The position numbers were made by a program, and so were the translations under genes. Shown here one piece after another: positions 15,828-23,483 of a stretch of DNA of 64,000 nucleotides (position 1 is the first letter of the stretch; each line of letters starts with the position of its first letter). This DNA comes from Pseudomonas sp. CFII64 (GTDB lineage Bacteria > Pseudomonadota > Gammaproteobacteria > Pseudomonadales > Pseudomonadaceae). Below the pieces are notes generated by a model, which did no database searches, had not been told where the DNA came from, and saw only the letters and a program-made list of their open reading frames with translations. The DNA lies in the NCBI RefSeq assembly GCF_000416235.1, contig NZ_ATLO01000049.1:186001-250000 (forward strand), read 5' to 3'.

Positions 15828-16523
15828 ATGATATGGCAGACATTGGAATCAAAGCTGTCGACTCCCAGGATGGCTCGTTACTTACACGGGCATCGGGGGC
15901 AGGAATCCATAGCCGCACAAGCCTACGTCCACAATATGAGGATCGCTGAGGCACTGGTTTCGGTATTCCATATTCTGGAAGTCGCGCTGCGCAACGGTAT
16001 CCAAAAAGAGATGGCTCTCAGCTATGGCCGTGAAGACTGGTATGAGGAGTGGCGTTGCTGCGGTGACGGTGCGCTAGAAAAGCTTTACGAGAAAATACGT
16101 GATGCAAAAGCAGTCTTGAGTCAACGCCACGTCGCAGCCTCCCCGGACAACATAGTTGCAGAACTCAGCTTTGGGTTCTGGACGGCTCTATTCAACAAAG
16201 CGACGACCAAGACTTTGTCAAAACCGTTGATGAAGGTCTTTTTCCATTGTCCCAAAGCTCTGCGTCGACCTGAGCTGATCCGCAAGCGCCTTAACAACGG
16301 AAGAACGCTGCGCAACAGATGTTTCCATCACGAGCCCTTGCTATGGCAACCGCTATCGGCGCTGCACCGTGATATTTCGGAAATCATCGCCTGGATTGAC
16401 CCGGTCTTGTTCGGCTGGATGCAAGCGCATGATCGGTTCCCTCCAATACTTGCCGACTGGAAATGCTGGAAAGGTTCTCTCTGTTCACGCCTCAATTTGC
16501 AACGACTTAAAACCGAGGGGTAG
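15828..16523 (+). CDS. Abi family protein (Abi_2 type, HEPN RNase motif)
   Basis: A 231-residue protein. The N-terminal half has the conserved VFHILEVALRNGI segment (46-58) typical of Abi-like proteins. The C-terminal half has NGRTLRNRCFHHEPLL with Arg162-Asn163 and His167, the RNxxxH active-site motif of HEPN ribonucleases. Members of this family cause abortive infection by cutting RNA after phage infection. It sits alone between the interrupted comM and an Lrp gene whose stop it nearly meets (4 bp). An antitoxin is not visible. Family assignment is good; phage defence is inference from the family. Confidence 0.8.
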   Translation: MIWQTLESKLSTPRMARYLHGHRGQESIAAQAYVHNMRIAEALVSVFHILEVALRNGIQKEMALSYGREDWYEEWRCCGDGALEKLYEKIRDAKAVLSQRHVAASPDNIVAELSFGFWTALFNKATTKTLSKPLMKVFFHCPKALRRPELIRKRLNNGRTLRNRCFHHEPLLWQPLSALHRDISEIIAWIDPVLFGWMQAHDRFPPILADWKCWKGSLCSRLNLQRLKTEG

Positions 16524-16527
16524 AACA

Positions 16528-16989
16528 TCAACCACGCGGCAACGGCAGCGCCGTCGTGTATTTAAGCTGCTCCATGGAAAAGCTCGAGGTGATGTTCGAC
16601 AGGCCTTCGGTGCTGCTGATGAGTTTTTTGTAGAAACGGTCGTAAGCGGCCATGTCGTGGACGACCAGGCGCAGCATGTAGTCCCATTCGCCGGCCATGC
16701 GGTAGAACTCCATGACTTCCTCGAACTGCATGACGGTCTGGGCGAAGTGTTCGAGCCACTGGCTGTCGTGACGCTGGGTCTTGAGTTGCACGAACACGGA
16801 CAAGCCGAGGCCGAGCTTTTCGGCGTCCAGCAGCACCACTTTGGCTTTGATGAAGCCCGCCTCTTCGAGCTTCTTCACCCGCTTCCAGCATGGGGTGGTC
16901 GAGAGGTTGACCGCTTCGGCCAGATCCTTGAGCGGCATGGATGCGTCGCGCTGGAGCAGGCTCAGGATGTGCCGGTCAAAACTATCCAT
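16528..16989 (-). CDS. Lrp/AsnC-family transcriptional regulator (DecR-like)
   Basis: A 153-residue Lrp-type regulator: N-terminal winged HTH (MDSFDRHILSLLQRDASMPL, with recognition region STTPCWKRVKKLEEAG at about 31-46) and a C-terminal RAM/AsnC effector domain. It is divergent from the cysteine-desulfhydrase-like gene, with about 130 bp between the starts. In enterobacteria, Lrp-type DecR/CcdR regulators control cysteine-degrading enzymes encoded beside them, which makes cysteine sensing the likely role here. The ligand is not shown by the sequence. Confidence 0.85.
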   Translation of the reverse strand: MDSFDRHILSLLQRDASMPLKDLAEAVNLSTTPCWKRVKKLEEAGFIKAKVVLLDAEKLGLGLSVFVQLKTQRHDSQWLEHFAQTVMQFEEVMEFYRMAGEWDYMLRLVVHDMAAYDRFYKKLISSTEGLSNITSSFSMEQLKYTTALPLPRG

Positions 16990-17121
16990 TCTTCGCTACC
17001 GATGATTTGGAGAAATATTTTCTACAGATTAGCCACTGCGGTAGGACGAAGGAAAATTCTTTTCGCGACATATCAGTAAAATTTGCTCATTAACCCGCAT
17101 TTGAGCAGAGGCATGGCAGCA

Positions 17122-18171
17122 ATGAGTGACTGGATCCGTACGGCCATGAAAAAGATTTCCTGCGATCAACAGCGGTCGGCCGATACGCACATGCTCAAAC
17201 TGGATATTCCGGCACTCAAAGACGTGGATATCTACATCAAGGATGAGAGCACGCACCCGAGCGGCAGTTTGAAGCACCGGCTGGCGCGTTCGCTGTTCCT
17301 GCACGCCATTTGCAGCGGCAAGGTCCGCGAAGGCACGCATGTGGTCGAGGCGTCTTCGGGCAGCACGGCGGTGTCCGAAGCGTATTTCGCCAAGCTGCTG
17401 GGATTGAGCTTTACCGCCGTGATGCCGCGCCATACGGCGAGCAAGAAAATCGAGCAGGTGGAGTTGCTGGGTGGCCGCTGTCATTTCGTCGAGCGTGCCT
17501 GCGATGTGTATGCCGAGGCCGAACGGCTGGCCAGCGCGGGCGACGGTCATTACATGGACCAGTTCACCTACGCGGAGCGCGCCACCGACTGGCGCGGCAA
17601 TAACAATATTGCCGACAGCATCTTCGAGCAGTTAAGCGGCGAAGAGCATCCGGTGCCGGCCGCAATCGTGATGAGCGCCGGAACCGGCGGCACCTCGGCG
17701 ACAATTGGCCGTTTCATCCGCTACAAGGGGCATGACACGCGTTTGATCGTGGTGGACCCGGAGAACTCAGTGTTCTACGAGAGCTTCCGAACGGGTAATA
17801 CCCGCGTGACCAGTCAGCATGGCAGCCGCATTGAAGGCATTGGCCGACCCAAGGTCGAGGCTTCGTTTTTGCCGGGGGTGATTGACGACATGTTGCAGGT
17901 GCCCGACGCTGCGAGCATTGCGACGCTGGCCTGGCTCGAGCGGCTGTTGGGCAAAAAGCCCGGCGGCTCGACCGGCACCAATGTATGGGGCGCGTTGACG
18001 GTGGCGCTGCAGATGCAGGAGCAAGGCTTGAAAGGCTCGGTCGTGACGCTGATGTGCGACAGCGGCGAGCGTTATCTGGACACCTATTACGACCCGCAAT
18101 GGGTCGCGCGCACCATCGGTGACCTCGCGCCTTATACGCGCAAGCTGGAGCAGTTGTTGGTGCCTGCCTAA
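17122..18171 (+). CDS. PLP-dependent cysteine desulfhydrase / cysteine synthase-like enzyme
   Basis: A 349-residue fold-type II PLP enzyme. The PLP lysine is in HPSGSLKHRLA (about 45-55), the phosphate/substrate loop in EASSGSTAVSEAYF, and the glycine-rich PLP-phosphate loop in SAGTGGTSATIG. The sequence resembles the mycobacterial L-cysteine desulfhydrase Cds1 more than the sulfide-incorporating CysK. ATG 17122 is favoured by AGAGG 10 bases upstream; ATG 17113 is too close to it. The divergent Lrp regulator suggests cysteine-induced detoxification to sulfide, pyruvate and ammonia. Synthase activity cannot be excluded. Confidence 0.82.
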   Translation: MSDWIRTAMKKISCDQQRSADTHMLKLDIPALKDVDIYIKDESTHPSGSLKHRLARSLFLHAICSGKVREGTHVVEASSGSTAVSEAYFAKLLGLSFTAVMPRHTASKKIEQVELLGGRCHFVERACDVYAEAERLASAGDGHYMDQFTYAERATDWRGNNNIADSIFEQLSGEEHPVPAAIVMSAGTGGTSATIGRFIRYKGHDTRLIVVDPENSVFYESFRTGNTRVTSQHGSRIEGIGRPKVEASFLPGVIDDMLQVPDAASIATLAWLERLLGKKPGGSTGTNVWGALTVALQMQEQGLKGSVVTLMCDSGERYLDTYYDPQWVARTIGDLAPYTRKLEQLLVPA

Positions 18172-18216
18172 TCAAACGCGCCGCACCCTGACAAGCATTT
18201 GAATTGGAATACGTTC

Positions 18217-18308
18217 CGTAGGACTGGCTTCAGCCGGGAGGTGGCCAGTCCATTCGCAGCAGCAGTGTCGTCAGGACTTTCGCCCTCCCGGCTGAAGCCG
18301 GTCCTACG
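18217..18308. repeat. REPIN: inverted pair of REP sequences
   Basis: CGTAGGACTGGCTTCAGCCGGGAG at the left and its near reverse complement at 18285-18308 flank about 45 bp. It lies between the convergent desulfhydrase and ubiK genes, the usual extragenic place for REPs. Confidence 0.9.
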
Positions 18309-18338
18309 AATCCTATGTAGCTGTGCGACAGCGCGATA

Positions 18339-18602
18339 TCAAACGTCGTTCTTTGGCGAAGCGTTCGCTTCCATCTGCGCAACCTTGGCTTCCAGCGCTT
18401 CCAGGCGTGCCCGGGTGCGGGCGAGGACGGCCATCTGGCTGTCGAACTCCTCACGACTGACCAGATCCAGTTTGCTGAAGCCGCTTTGCAGCAGGGCTTT
18501 GAACTGGGTTTCAAATTCATTGCGCGGGATGGGCGTCTCGCCGTTGAACAAGCGCGAGGCGTGGCCGCTCAGGGCATCGAGGAAAGCTTTGGGCGCGAGC
18601 AT
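18339..18602 (-). CDS. ubiK: Ubiquinone biosynthesis accessory factor UbiK
   Basis: An 87-residue protein of the former YqiC/BMFP family: a helical N-terminus (MLAPKAFLDALSGHASRLF) followed by a C-terminal coiled coil (LARTRARLEALEAKVAQME). UbiK forms trimers that bind membranes and, with UbiJ, helps the late aerobic steps of ubiquinone synthesis. Position next to glnK and near comM is the standard Pseudomonas order. The start ATG is at 18602. Confidence 0.9.
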   Translation of the reverse strand: MLAPKAFLDALSGHASRLFNGETPIPRNEFETQFKALLQSGFSKLDLVSREEFDSQMAVLARTRARLEALEAKVAQMEANASPKNDV

Positions 18603-18704
18603 GGTCAGGTTCCGGAATCAGATGGGCGGCAGTGTAGCACGCAGCGTCTATAGTCAATCCAGGTCGGGGGATGCACGGTTATCGCGCATCGGGGCGTGCA
18701 CGCG

Positions 18705-18721
18705 CGCACTGTAGTTGTGCG
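18705..18721 (+). promoter_or_regulatory. NtrC-like binding site upstream of glnK
   Basis: CGCACTGTAGTTGTGCG is a 17-bp dyad with GCAC-N7-GTGC, the spacing of the NtrC consensus. It lies about 85 bp before the -24 element of the sigma-54 promoter, a normal enhancer distance. The flanks are not perfect, so moderate confidence. Confidence 0.55.
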
Positions 18722-18795
18722 TTCCGCTCGTCTGGAAGGGGCCGGGGCTGGGCGATTGTGGGTCAAGGGCCTGTATTCAATGAAAAATCACGAGA

Positions 18796-18811
18796 TGGCA
18801 AGCTTTCTGCT
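18796..18811 (+). promoter_or_regulatory. Sigma-54 (RpoN) promoter of glnK-amtB
   Basis: TGGCAAGCTTTCTGCT has GG and GC exactly 10 bases apart (GG at 18797-18798, GC at 18809-18810), the -24/-12 signature. It lies about 210 bp before the glnK start. It explains nitrogen-limited expression of glnK-amtB. The remaining bases of 18603-19020 show no gene. Confidence 0.75.
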
Positions 18812-19020
18812 TAGACGCTTATGACCCATGCACTGAGGCAGTCGCTGTGACGAAGGCAGTGCGGCAGGCGGAGCGGGGATGTGTTTCGTCATAAGCGGTT
18901 TCTGGGGTCGGTCGGGCCTCTATTTAAGGCGACCGGCGCGTTACAAAGCCAGGCACTGCGCTTAGACTTGAGTCGGGTTTGTTTTCCTGGGGCAAGTCCA
19001 CCAATTCGGGAGAAAGTTTC

Positions 19021-19359
19021 ATGAAGCTAGTCACTGCAATCATTAAGCCGTTCAAGCTGGACGACGTGCGCGAGTCGCTGTCTGAAATCGGCGTGCAGGG
19101 CATCACCGTCACTGAAGTCAAAGGCTTCGGACGTCAGAAAGGCCACACCGAGCTGTATCGCGGTGCGGAATACGTAGTCGACTTCCTTCCCAAGGTGAAG
19201 ATCGATGTAGCTATTGATGACAAGGATCTGGATCGGGTTATCGAGGCGATAACCAAAGCGGCCAACACCGGCAAGATTGGTGACGGCAAGATCTTCGTGG
19301 TCAATCTGGAACAGGCTATTCGCATCCGTACCGGCGAAACCGATACCGACGCAATCTAA
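19021..19359 (+). CDS. glnK: Nitrogen regulatory protein P-II (GlnK)
   Basis: A 112-residue PII signal protein. MKLVTAIIKPFKLDDVRE is the conserved start, the T-loop carries the uridylylation site Tyr51 (LYRGAEYVVDFLP), and the C-terminal signature is GKIFVVNLEQAIRIRTGE. It binds ATP/ADP and 2-oxoglutarate, and when de-uridylylated plugs the AmtB channel at the inner membrane. Start 19021 has GGGAG 8-9 bases upstream; an in-frame extension to 18979 is not needed. The amtB gene follows after 33 bp. Confidence 0.96.
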   Translation: MKLVTAIIKPFKLDDVRESLSEIGVQGITVTEVKGFGRQKGHTELYRGAEYVVDFLPKVKIDVAIDDKDLDRVIEAITKAANTGKIGDGKIFVVNLEQAIRIRTGETDTDAI

Positions 19360-19392
19360 GCCGCCAACCCCAACGCCCCAGGAGAAAACAAT

Positions 19393-20730
19393 ATGACTCT
19401 GCGTCAATTCGCAGGGCTAGGAGCCCTGTTGTCCCTCGTAACCCCTGGCCTTGCCATGGCGGCGGACGAAGTGGCAGCTCCAGTCCTCAACTCAGGCGAT
19501 ACCGCCTGGATGCTGACTTCGACAGCCTTGGTGCTGTTCATGACTATTCCCGGCCTCGCGCTGTTCTACGGCGGCATGGTTCGGTCGAAAAACATTCTTT
19601 CCGTGATGATGCAGTGTTTCGCTATCACTGGTCTGATCAGCATCCTGTGGGTCGTTTACGGCTACAGCATTGCGTTCGATACCACGGGTATGGAAGCCGG
19701 CGTCGTCAACTTCAACTCCTTCTTCGGTGGCATGGGTAAAGCGTTCCTCGCTGGCATCACGCCAGCCAGCATCACTGGCCCGGCTGCGTTGTTCCCTGAA
19801 GCGGTGTTCGTCACCTTTCAGATGACCTTCGCCATCATTACTCCAGCGCTGATCGTCGGCGCCTTCGCAGAACGCATGAAGTTCTCCGCGATGCTGATCT
19901 TCATGGGCATCTGGTTCACTCTGGTCTATGCGCCAATCGCGCACATGGTCTGGGGCGGCGTCGGTGGTCTGTTGTGGGACTGGGGCGTTCTGGACTTCGC
20001 AGGCGGCACCGTGGTTCACATCAACGCGGGTGTGGCTGGTCTGGTTGCCTGTCTGGTGCTGGGCAAACGTAAAGGTTTCCCGACTACTCCGATGGCTCCG
20101 CACAACCTGGGTTACACCCTGGTCGGCGCGGCAATGCTCTGGGTTGGCTGGTTCGGCTTCAACGCCGGCTCCGCTGCTGCGGCCAACGGCACTGCCGGTA
20201 TGGCGATGCTGGTTACCCAGATCGCTACCGCTGCCGCTGCTCTGGGCTGGATGTTCGCCGAGTGGCTGACCCACGGTAAGCCAAGTGCCCTGGGCATCGC
20301 TTCGGGTGTGGTTGCCGGTCTGGTTGCCGTTACTCCTGCCGCAGGTACTGTTGGCCCGATGGGCGCTCTGATCATCGGTCTGGCTGCAGGCGTGATCTGC
20401 TTCTTCTGCGCCACCAGCCTCAAGCGCAAACTCGGCTACGACGACTCCCTGGATGCCTTCGGCGTGCACGGTATCGGCGGTATCGTCGGCGCGATCCTCA
20501 CCGGTGTGTTCGCAGCCCCTGCTCTGGGCGGCTTCGGCACCGTGACTGACATCGCGGCACAAGTCTGGATCCAGTGCAAAGGCGTCGGCTTCACGATCAT
20601 CTACACCGCGATCGTGACCTTCATCATCCTCAAGGTGCTGGACGCGGTCATGGGTCTGCGCATCACCGAGGAAGAAGAAGCGGTCGGCCTCGACCTTGCG
20701 CAACACAACGAGCGTGGCTACAACTTGTAA
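19393..20730 (+). CDS. amtB: Ammonium transporter AmtB
   Basis: A 445-residue inner-membrane ammonium channel. A cleavable signal peptide (ends TPGLAMAADE) is followed by 11 membrane helices. The twin pore histidines are in TVVHINAGVAG and FGVHGIGGIVG. The protein ends in a short charged cytoplasmic tail. It forms trimers that pass NH3/NH4+ and is gated by GlnK. It is co-transcribed with glnK, and an intrinsic terminator follows 10 bp after the stop. Confidence 0.96.
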   Translation: MTLRQFAGLGALLSLVTPGLAMAADEVAAPVLNSGDTAWMLTSTALVLFMTIPGLALFYGGMVRSKNILSVMMQCFAITGLISILWVVYGYSIAFDTTGMEAGVVNFNSFFGGMGKAFLAGITPASITGPAALFPEAVFVTFQMTFAIITPALIVGAFAERMKFSAMLIFMGIWFTLVYAPIAHMVWGGVGGLLWDWGVLDFAGGTVVHINAGVAGLVACLVLGKRKGFPTTPMAPHNLGYTLVGAAMLWVGWFGFNAGSAAAANGTAGMAMLVTQIATAAAALGWMFAEWLTHGKPSALGIASGVVAGLVAVTPAAGTVGPMGALIIGLAAGVICFFCATSLKRKLGYDDSLDAFGVHGIGGIVGAILTGVFAAPALGGFGTVTDIAAQVWIQCKGVGFTIIYTAIVTFIILKVLDAVMGLRITEEEEAVGLDLAQHNERGYNL

Positions 20731-20739
20731 GTCAGCGCA

Positions 20740-20771
20740 AAAAAAATGCCCGGTTTGCCGGGCATTTTTTT
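20740..20771 (+). terminator. Intrinsic terminator of glnK-amtB
   Basis: The stem ATGCCCGG/CCGGGCAT with loop TTTG is flanked by an A-run and a T-run (TTTTTTT), a textbook rho-independent terminator 10 bp after amtB. Confidence 0.9.
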
Positions 20772-20887
20772 GTCTGGCGTTTGTCGATAGAGGGCATCGC
20801 GAATGTCTTACAGAAAGGCCGGTTTATTGCGCGCTTTGCTTTTTCTACCAGCGCGTTAGAATGCGCGCCGAACGTGCGGAGAACTGT

Positions 20888-21313
20888 ATGTGGCAACAGA
20901 CCAGGATTACCCTGCGGGCCAGGCCTCGTGGATTCCATCTGGTGACCGACGAGATACTGGCAGGCTTGCCCGAGCTGCGCGGTTGTCGAGTGGGACTGTT
21001 GCATTTGTGGCTGCAGCATACCTCGGCCTCGTTGACCATCAACGAGAATGCCGACCCGGCCGTGCGTCGTGACTTCGAGCGTTATTTCAACCGTCTGGCA
21101 CCTCAGGGCGTGGACGGCTTTGAACATGACGACGAAGGACCTGACGATCTGCCGGCGCACTTCAAGGCCAGTTTGCTGGGCTGCCAATTGACGTTGCCGG
21201 TGACGGCAGGGCGATTGGCGCTGGGCACCTGGCAAGGTGTTTATCTAGGTGAGCATCGCGATGTTGGCGGTGCTCGCAACGTCCTCGCCACCTTGCAGGG
21301 TGAGAAGGCGTGA
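20888..21313 (+). CDS. YjbQ family (UPF0047) protein
   Basis: A 141-residue protein of the YjbQ/UPF0047 family, recognisable by LWLQHTSASLTINENAD (about 38-54), the EHDDEGPDDLPAH histidine cluster, and the closing GTWQGVYLGEHRD. Members have weak thiamine-phosphate synthase activity, but the physiological role is unsettled. ATG 20888 has GGAG 6 bases upstream; upstream in-frame codons overlap the amtB terminator and are not used. Confidence 0.88.
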   Translation: MWQQTRITLRARPRGFHLVTDEILAGLPELRGCRVGLLHLWLQHTSASLTINENADPAVRRDFERYFNRLAPQGVDGFEHDDEGPDDLPAHFKASLLGCQLTLPVTAGRLALGTWQGVYLGEHRDVGGARNVLATLQGEKA

Positions 21314-21414
21314 TCGCTGATTTTCAGCGCAGTGTTGAATTTTTTCCAGCCGCATTCGAAAACGGCCGCAGCTGGGCTATAACTAATCTGCTTTCGCAAG
21401 TCATGAGGTAGAAC

Positions 21415-21741
21415 ATGAGCGACGACGACAACGACGATCTGGTTGATGATCTGGAAGGTGAAGAGGACGGTGAGGAGCTTGCAGCTGCTGCCGAAGACGA
21501 TGGCGTTGAAGTTGATGACAGCGCCGAAGCATCCGTCACTCCAGCCAAGGGAAAAGCCAAGGCTGCAGTCTCGGTTGACGAACTGCCTAGCGTAGAAGCC
21601 AAAAACAAAGAGCGTGATGCTCTGGCTCGCGCAATGGAAGAGTTCCTCGCCCGGGGCGGCAAGGTTCAGGAAGTGGAAGCCAACGTGGTCGCCGATCCTC
21701 CCAAGAAGCCTGACAACAAATACGGTAGCCGCCCTATTTAA
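21415..21741 (+). CDS. sutA: RNA polymerase-associated regulator SutA
   Basis: A 108-residue protein: a very acidic, probably disordered N-terminus (MSDDDNDDLVDDLEGEED), an Ala/Lys linker, a short helical core (ERDALARAMEEFLARGGKVQ) and a flexible C-terminus ending KYGSRPI. SutA binds RNA polymerase and adjusts transcription in slow-growing or starved Pseudomonas. Location after the YjbQ gene, and a terminator 20 bp downstream, fit a monocistronic unit. Confidence 0.9.
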   Translation: MSDDDNDDLVDDLEGEEDGEELAAAAEDDGVEVDDSAEASVTPAKGKAKAAVSVDELPSVEAKNKERDALARAMEEFLARGGKVQEVEANVVADPPKKPDNKYGSRPI

Positions 21742-21763
21742 GGGATCCGGATGCCGCATTGAG

Positions 21764-21794
21764 AAAAGCCCGCTGTCGCTGCGGGCTTTTTTTT
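21764..21794 (+). terminator. Intrinsic terminator of sutA
   Basis: AAAGCCCGC TGTCGCT GCGGGCTTT with a run of eight T at its 3' end. Confidence 0.9.
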
Positions 21795-21808
21795 GCGTCT
21801 TGTCCCGT

Positions 21809-21895
21809 TGGAGCGAGGCTTGCCCGCGAAGAACGATAACGCGGTGTACCTGCGTTACCGAGGCGTCCGATTCGCGGGCAAGCCTCGCGCCTACA
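21809..21895. repeat. Inverted repeat pair of a second REP family
   Basis: GGAGCGAGGCTTGCCCGCGAA and, inverted, TTCGCGGGCAAGCCTCGCGCC flank a 45-bp middle. This REP type, with a GCTTGCCCGC core, differs from the TAGGACCGGCTTTAGCC type found elsewhere in the window. It separates the convergent sutA and HAD genes. Confidence 0.8.
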
Positions 21896-21898
21896 GAA

Positions 21899-22591
21899 TC
21901 ACGTCCAGCGCCGCAACACATCCGGCAACTGCGTCAGGCTGCTGATTTCGGCATCCGGGGAACGTTCGGCTTCCCAGGGTTTGCCCTGCGGGTTGTACCA
22001 GACGGCGCGCATGCCGGCTTGCTGGGCGCCTGCAATGTCATCGCCGGGGTGATCGCCGATATGCACGGCGTGCGCCGGATCAGCATTGCCGCGTTTGAGT
22101 GCTTCCAGAAACGGCGCAGGATCAGGCTTGCCGATGCCCAGGTCCTCGGCACACAGCGCAAAGGCGAAATAATCCGCCAGTCCCAGTCGGCGTACATCGG
22201 CGTTGCCATTGGTGATCACGCCCAGGGTGAACGTCTTGGCGAGAATCTCCAGCATTGGCTGCACCTCAGGGAATATCTGCACCTGATGCCGACCATGCAG
22301 GAATACCTCGAAGCTCTGGTCAGCCAGATCCTGCGCCACGTCGTGGGCGTAGCCCGCATCCTCCAGCGCCTGAAACAACACCCGACGCCGCAAGGCGCTG
22401 ATGCGGTGCTTGAGCGTTGGATCGGCTTCCAGCAGGCGGGTGCGAATCGCCCACAAATGCTCGACGGGTACCGGGCCCAGTTTTGGTGCATTGGCGGCCA
22501 GCCAGTCGCGCAGCGTGGCCTCGGCGCCGACGATGGCCGGGGCGGTGTCCCACAGCGTGTCGTCGAGATCGAAGGTGATCAGCTTAATCAT
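21899..22591 (-). CDS. HAD-family phosphatase (YigB-like)
   Basis: A 230-residue HAD hydrolase. Motif I is FDLDDTLWD (8-16), motif II is in GVITNGNADV, and motif III/IV is HIGDHPGDDIAGAQQAGM. It overlaps the xerC stop region by 8 bp and is the last gene of the lptM-lysA-dapF-DUF484-xerC operon, the same order as Escherichia coli dapF-yigA-xerC-yigB. The E. coli homologue dephosphorylates FMN and a riboflavin precursor, so flavin metabolism is the best guess. Start is ATG 22591. Confidence 0.88.
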   Translation of the reverse strand: MIKLITFDLDDTLWDTAPAIVGAEATLRDWLAANAPKLGPVPVEHLWAIRTRLLEADPTLKHRISALRRRVLFQALEDAGYAHDVAQDLADQSFEVFLHGRHQVQIFPEVQPMLEILAKTFTLGVITNGNADVRRLGLADYFAFALCAEDLGIGKPDPAPFLEALKRGNADPAHAVHIGDHPGDDIAGAQQAGMRAVWYNPQGKPWEAERSPDAEISSLTQLPDVLRRWT

Positions 22592-23483
22592 GGTCAGAAC
22601 CTTTGCGTTTGGCCCGTGGATGGGCGCTGTCGTACACCGTCGCCAGATGCTGGAAATCCAGGTGCGTATAGATCTGCGTGGTTTTGATGTCGGCGTGGCC
22701 GAGCAGTTCTTGCACGGCGCGCAGATCCTGAGATGACTCCAGCAGATGACTGGCAAAGGAGTGCCGTAGCATGTGCGGGTGCAGGTTCTGCCCCAGTTCG
22801 CGCTCACCCACCAGCTTGACCCGCTTCTGAATCGCTCGCGGCCCCAGACGGCGGCCTTGCTGGCTGATGAAGACGGCGTCGTCCTCGGGGTTGGCCAGGG
22901 CGCGCAGGGCAATCCAGGCGTGCAGCGCCTCGCGAGCCTTTCTGCCCACCGGCAGGACGCGGGTCTTGCTGCCTTTGCCGAGCACCTGCACCAGGCCTTC
23001 GCTGAGGTCCAGCTGCTCCATGTTCAAGCCGGTCAGCTCTGACAAGCGCAGGCCCGAAGAATAGAACAGCTCCAGAATCGCCTGATCGCGGTGGGCGAGG
23101 AAGTCGTCTTCAATTGCGCCATCGAGCAATTGCAGGGCGCGGTCGGTGTCCAGCGTCTTGGGCAGGCGGCGTTCACCTTTGGGCGGCGACAGGCCATTGG
23201 CCGGGTCGTGCTCACAGATGCCTTCGCGATTGAGATAATGGTAAAGCCCGCGCACCGCCGACAACAGCCGGGAAAGACTGCGCGACGATTGGCCTTGCTG
23301 ATGCTGCCGGGCGATCAGGCTGCGCAGGTGCTGGATGTCCAGCGCCGCCCAGCTGGCGATTTTTTCTTTGGCGCAGAAGGCGAGGACTTTGTTCAGGTCC
23401 CGCCGATAGGCTTCGAGGGTATGAGGCGACACTTGGCGCTCACTGCGCAGGTGAGTGCAGTAAGCGTCCAGCTGTCGTTCCAT
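22584..23483 (-). CDS. xerC: Tyrosine recombinase XerC
   Basis: A 299-residue tyrosine recombinase with an N-terminal SAM-like DNA-binding domain (1-90) and a C-terminal catalytic domain. Catalytic residues: Arg in YSSGLRLSEL, HxxR in HPHMLRHSFASHLL, His in LLGHADIKTTQIY, and the nucleophile Tyr in TQIYTHLDF. With XerD it resolves chromosome dimers at dif. The start overlaps the stop of the DUF484 gene by 1 bp. Genomic context (dapF-DUF484-xerC) distinguishes it from XerD and from integrases. Confidence 0.95.
   Translation of the reverse strand: MERQLDAYCTHLRSERQVSPHTLEAYRRDLNKVLAFCAKEKIASWAALDIQHLRSLIARQHQQGQSSRSLSRLLSAVRGLYHYLNREGICEHDPANGLSPPKGERRLPKTLDTDRALQLLDGAIEDDFLAHRDQAILELFYSSGLRLSELTGLNMEQLDLSEGLVQVLGKGSKTRVLPVGRKAREALHAWIALRALANPEDDAVFISQQGRRLGPRAIQKRVKLVGERELGQNLHPHMLRHSFASHLLESSQDLRAVQELLGHADIKTTQIYTHLDFQHLATVYDSAHPRAKRKGSDHD

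Noticed and set aside
18672..18700. TGCACG...CGTGCA as the NtrC site of glnK
   Set aside because: Arms are 17 bp apart, far from NtrC spacing; the 17-bp dyad at 18705-18721 fits much better.
19492..20706. 404-codon antisense frame opposite amtB
   Set aside because: Composition (His, Asp, Gln) is the typical complement of a hydrophobic membrane protein; no start signals.
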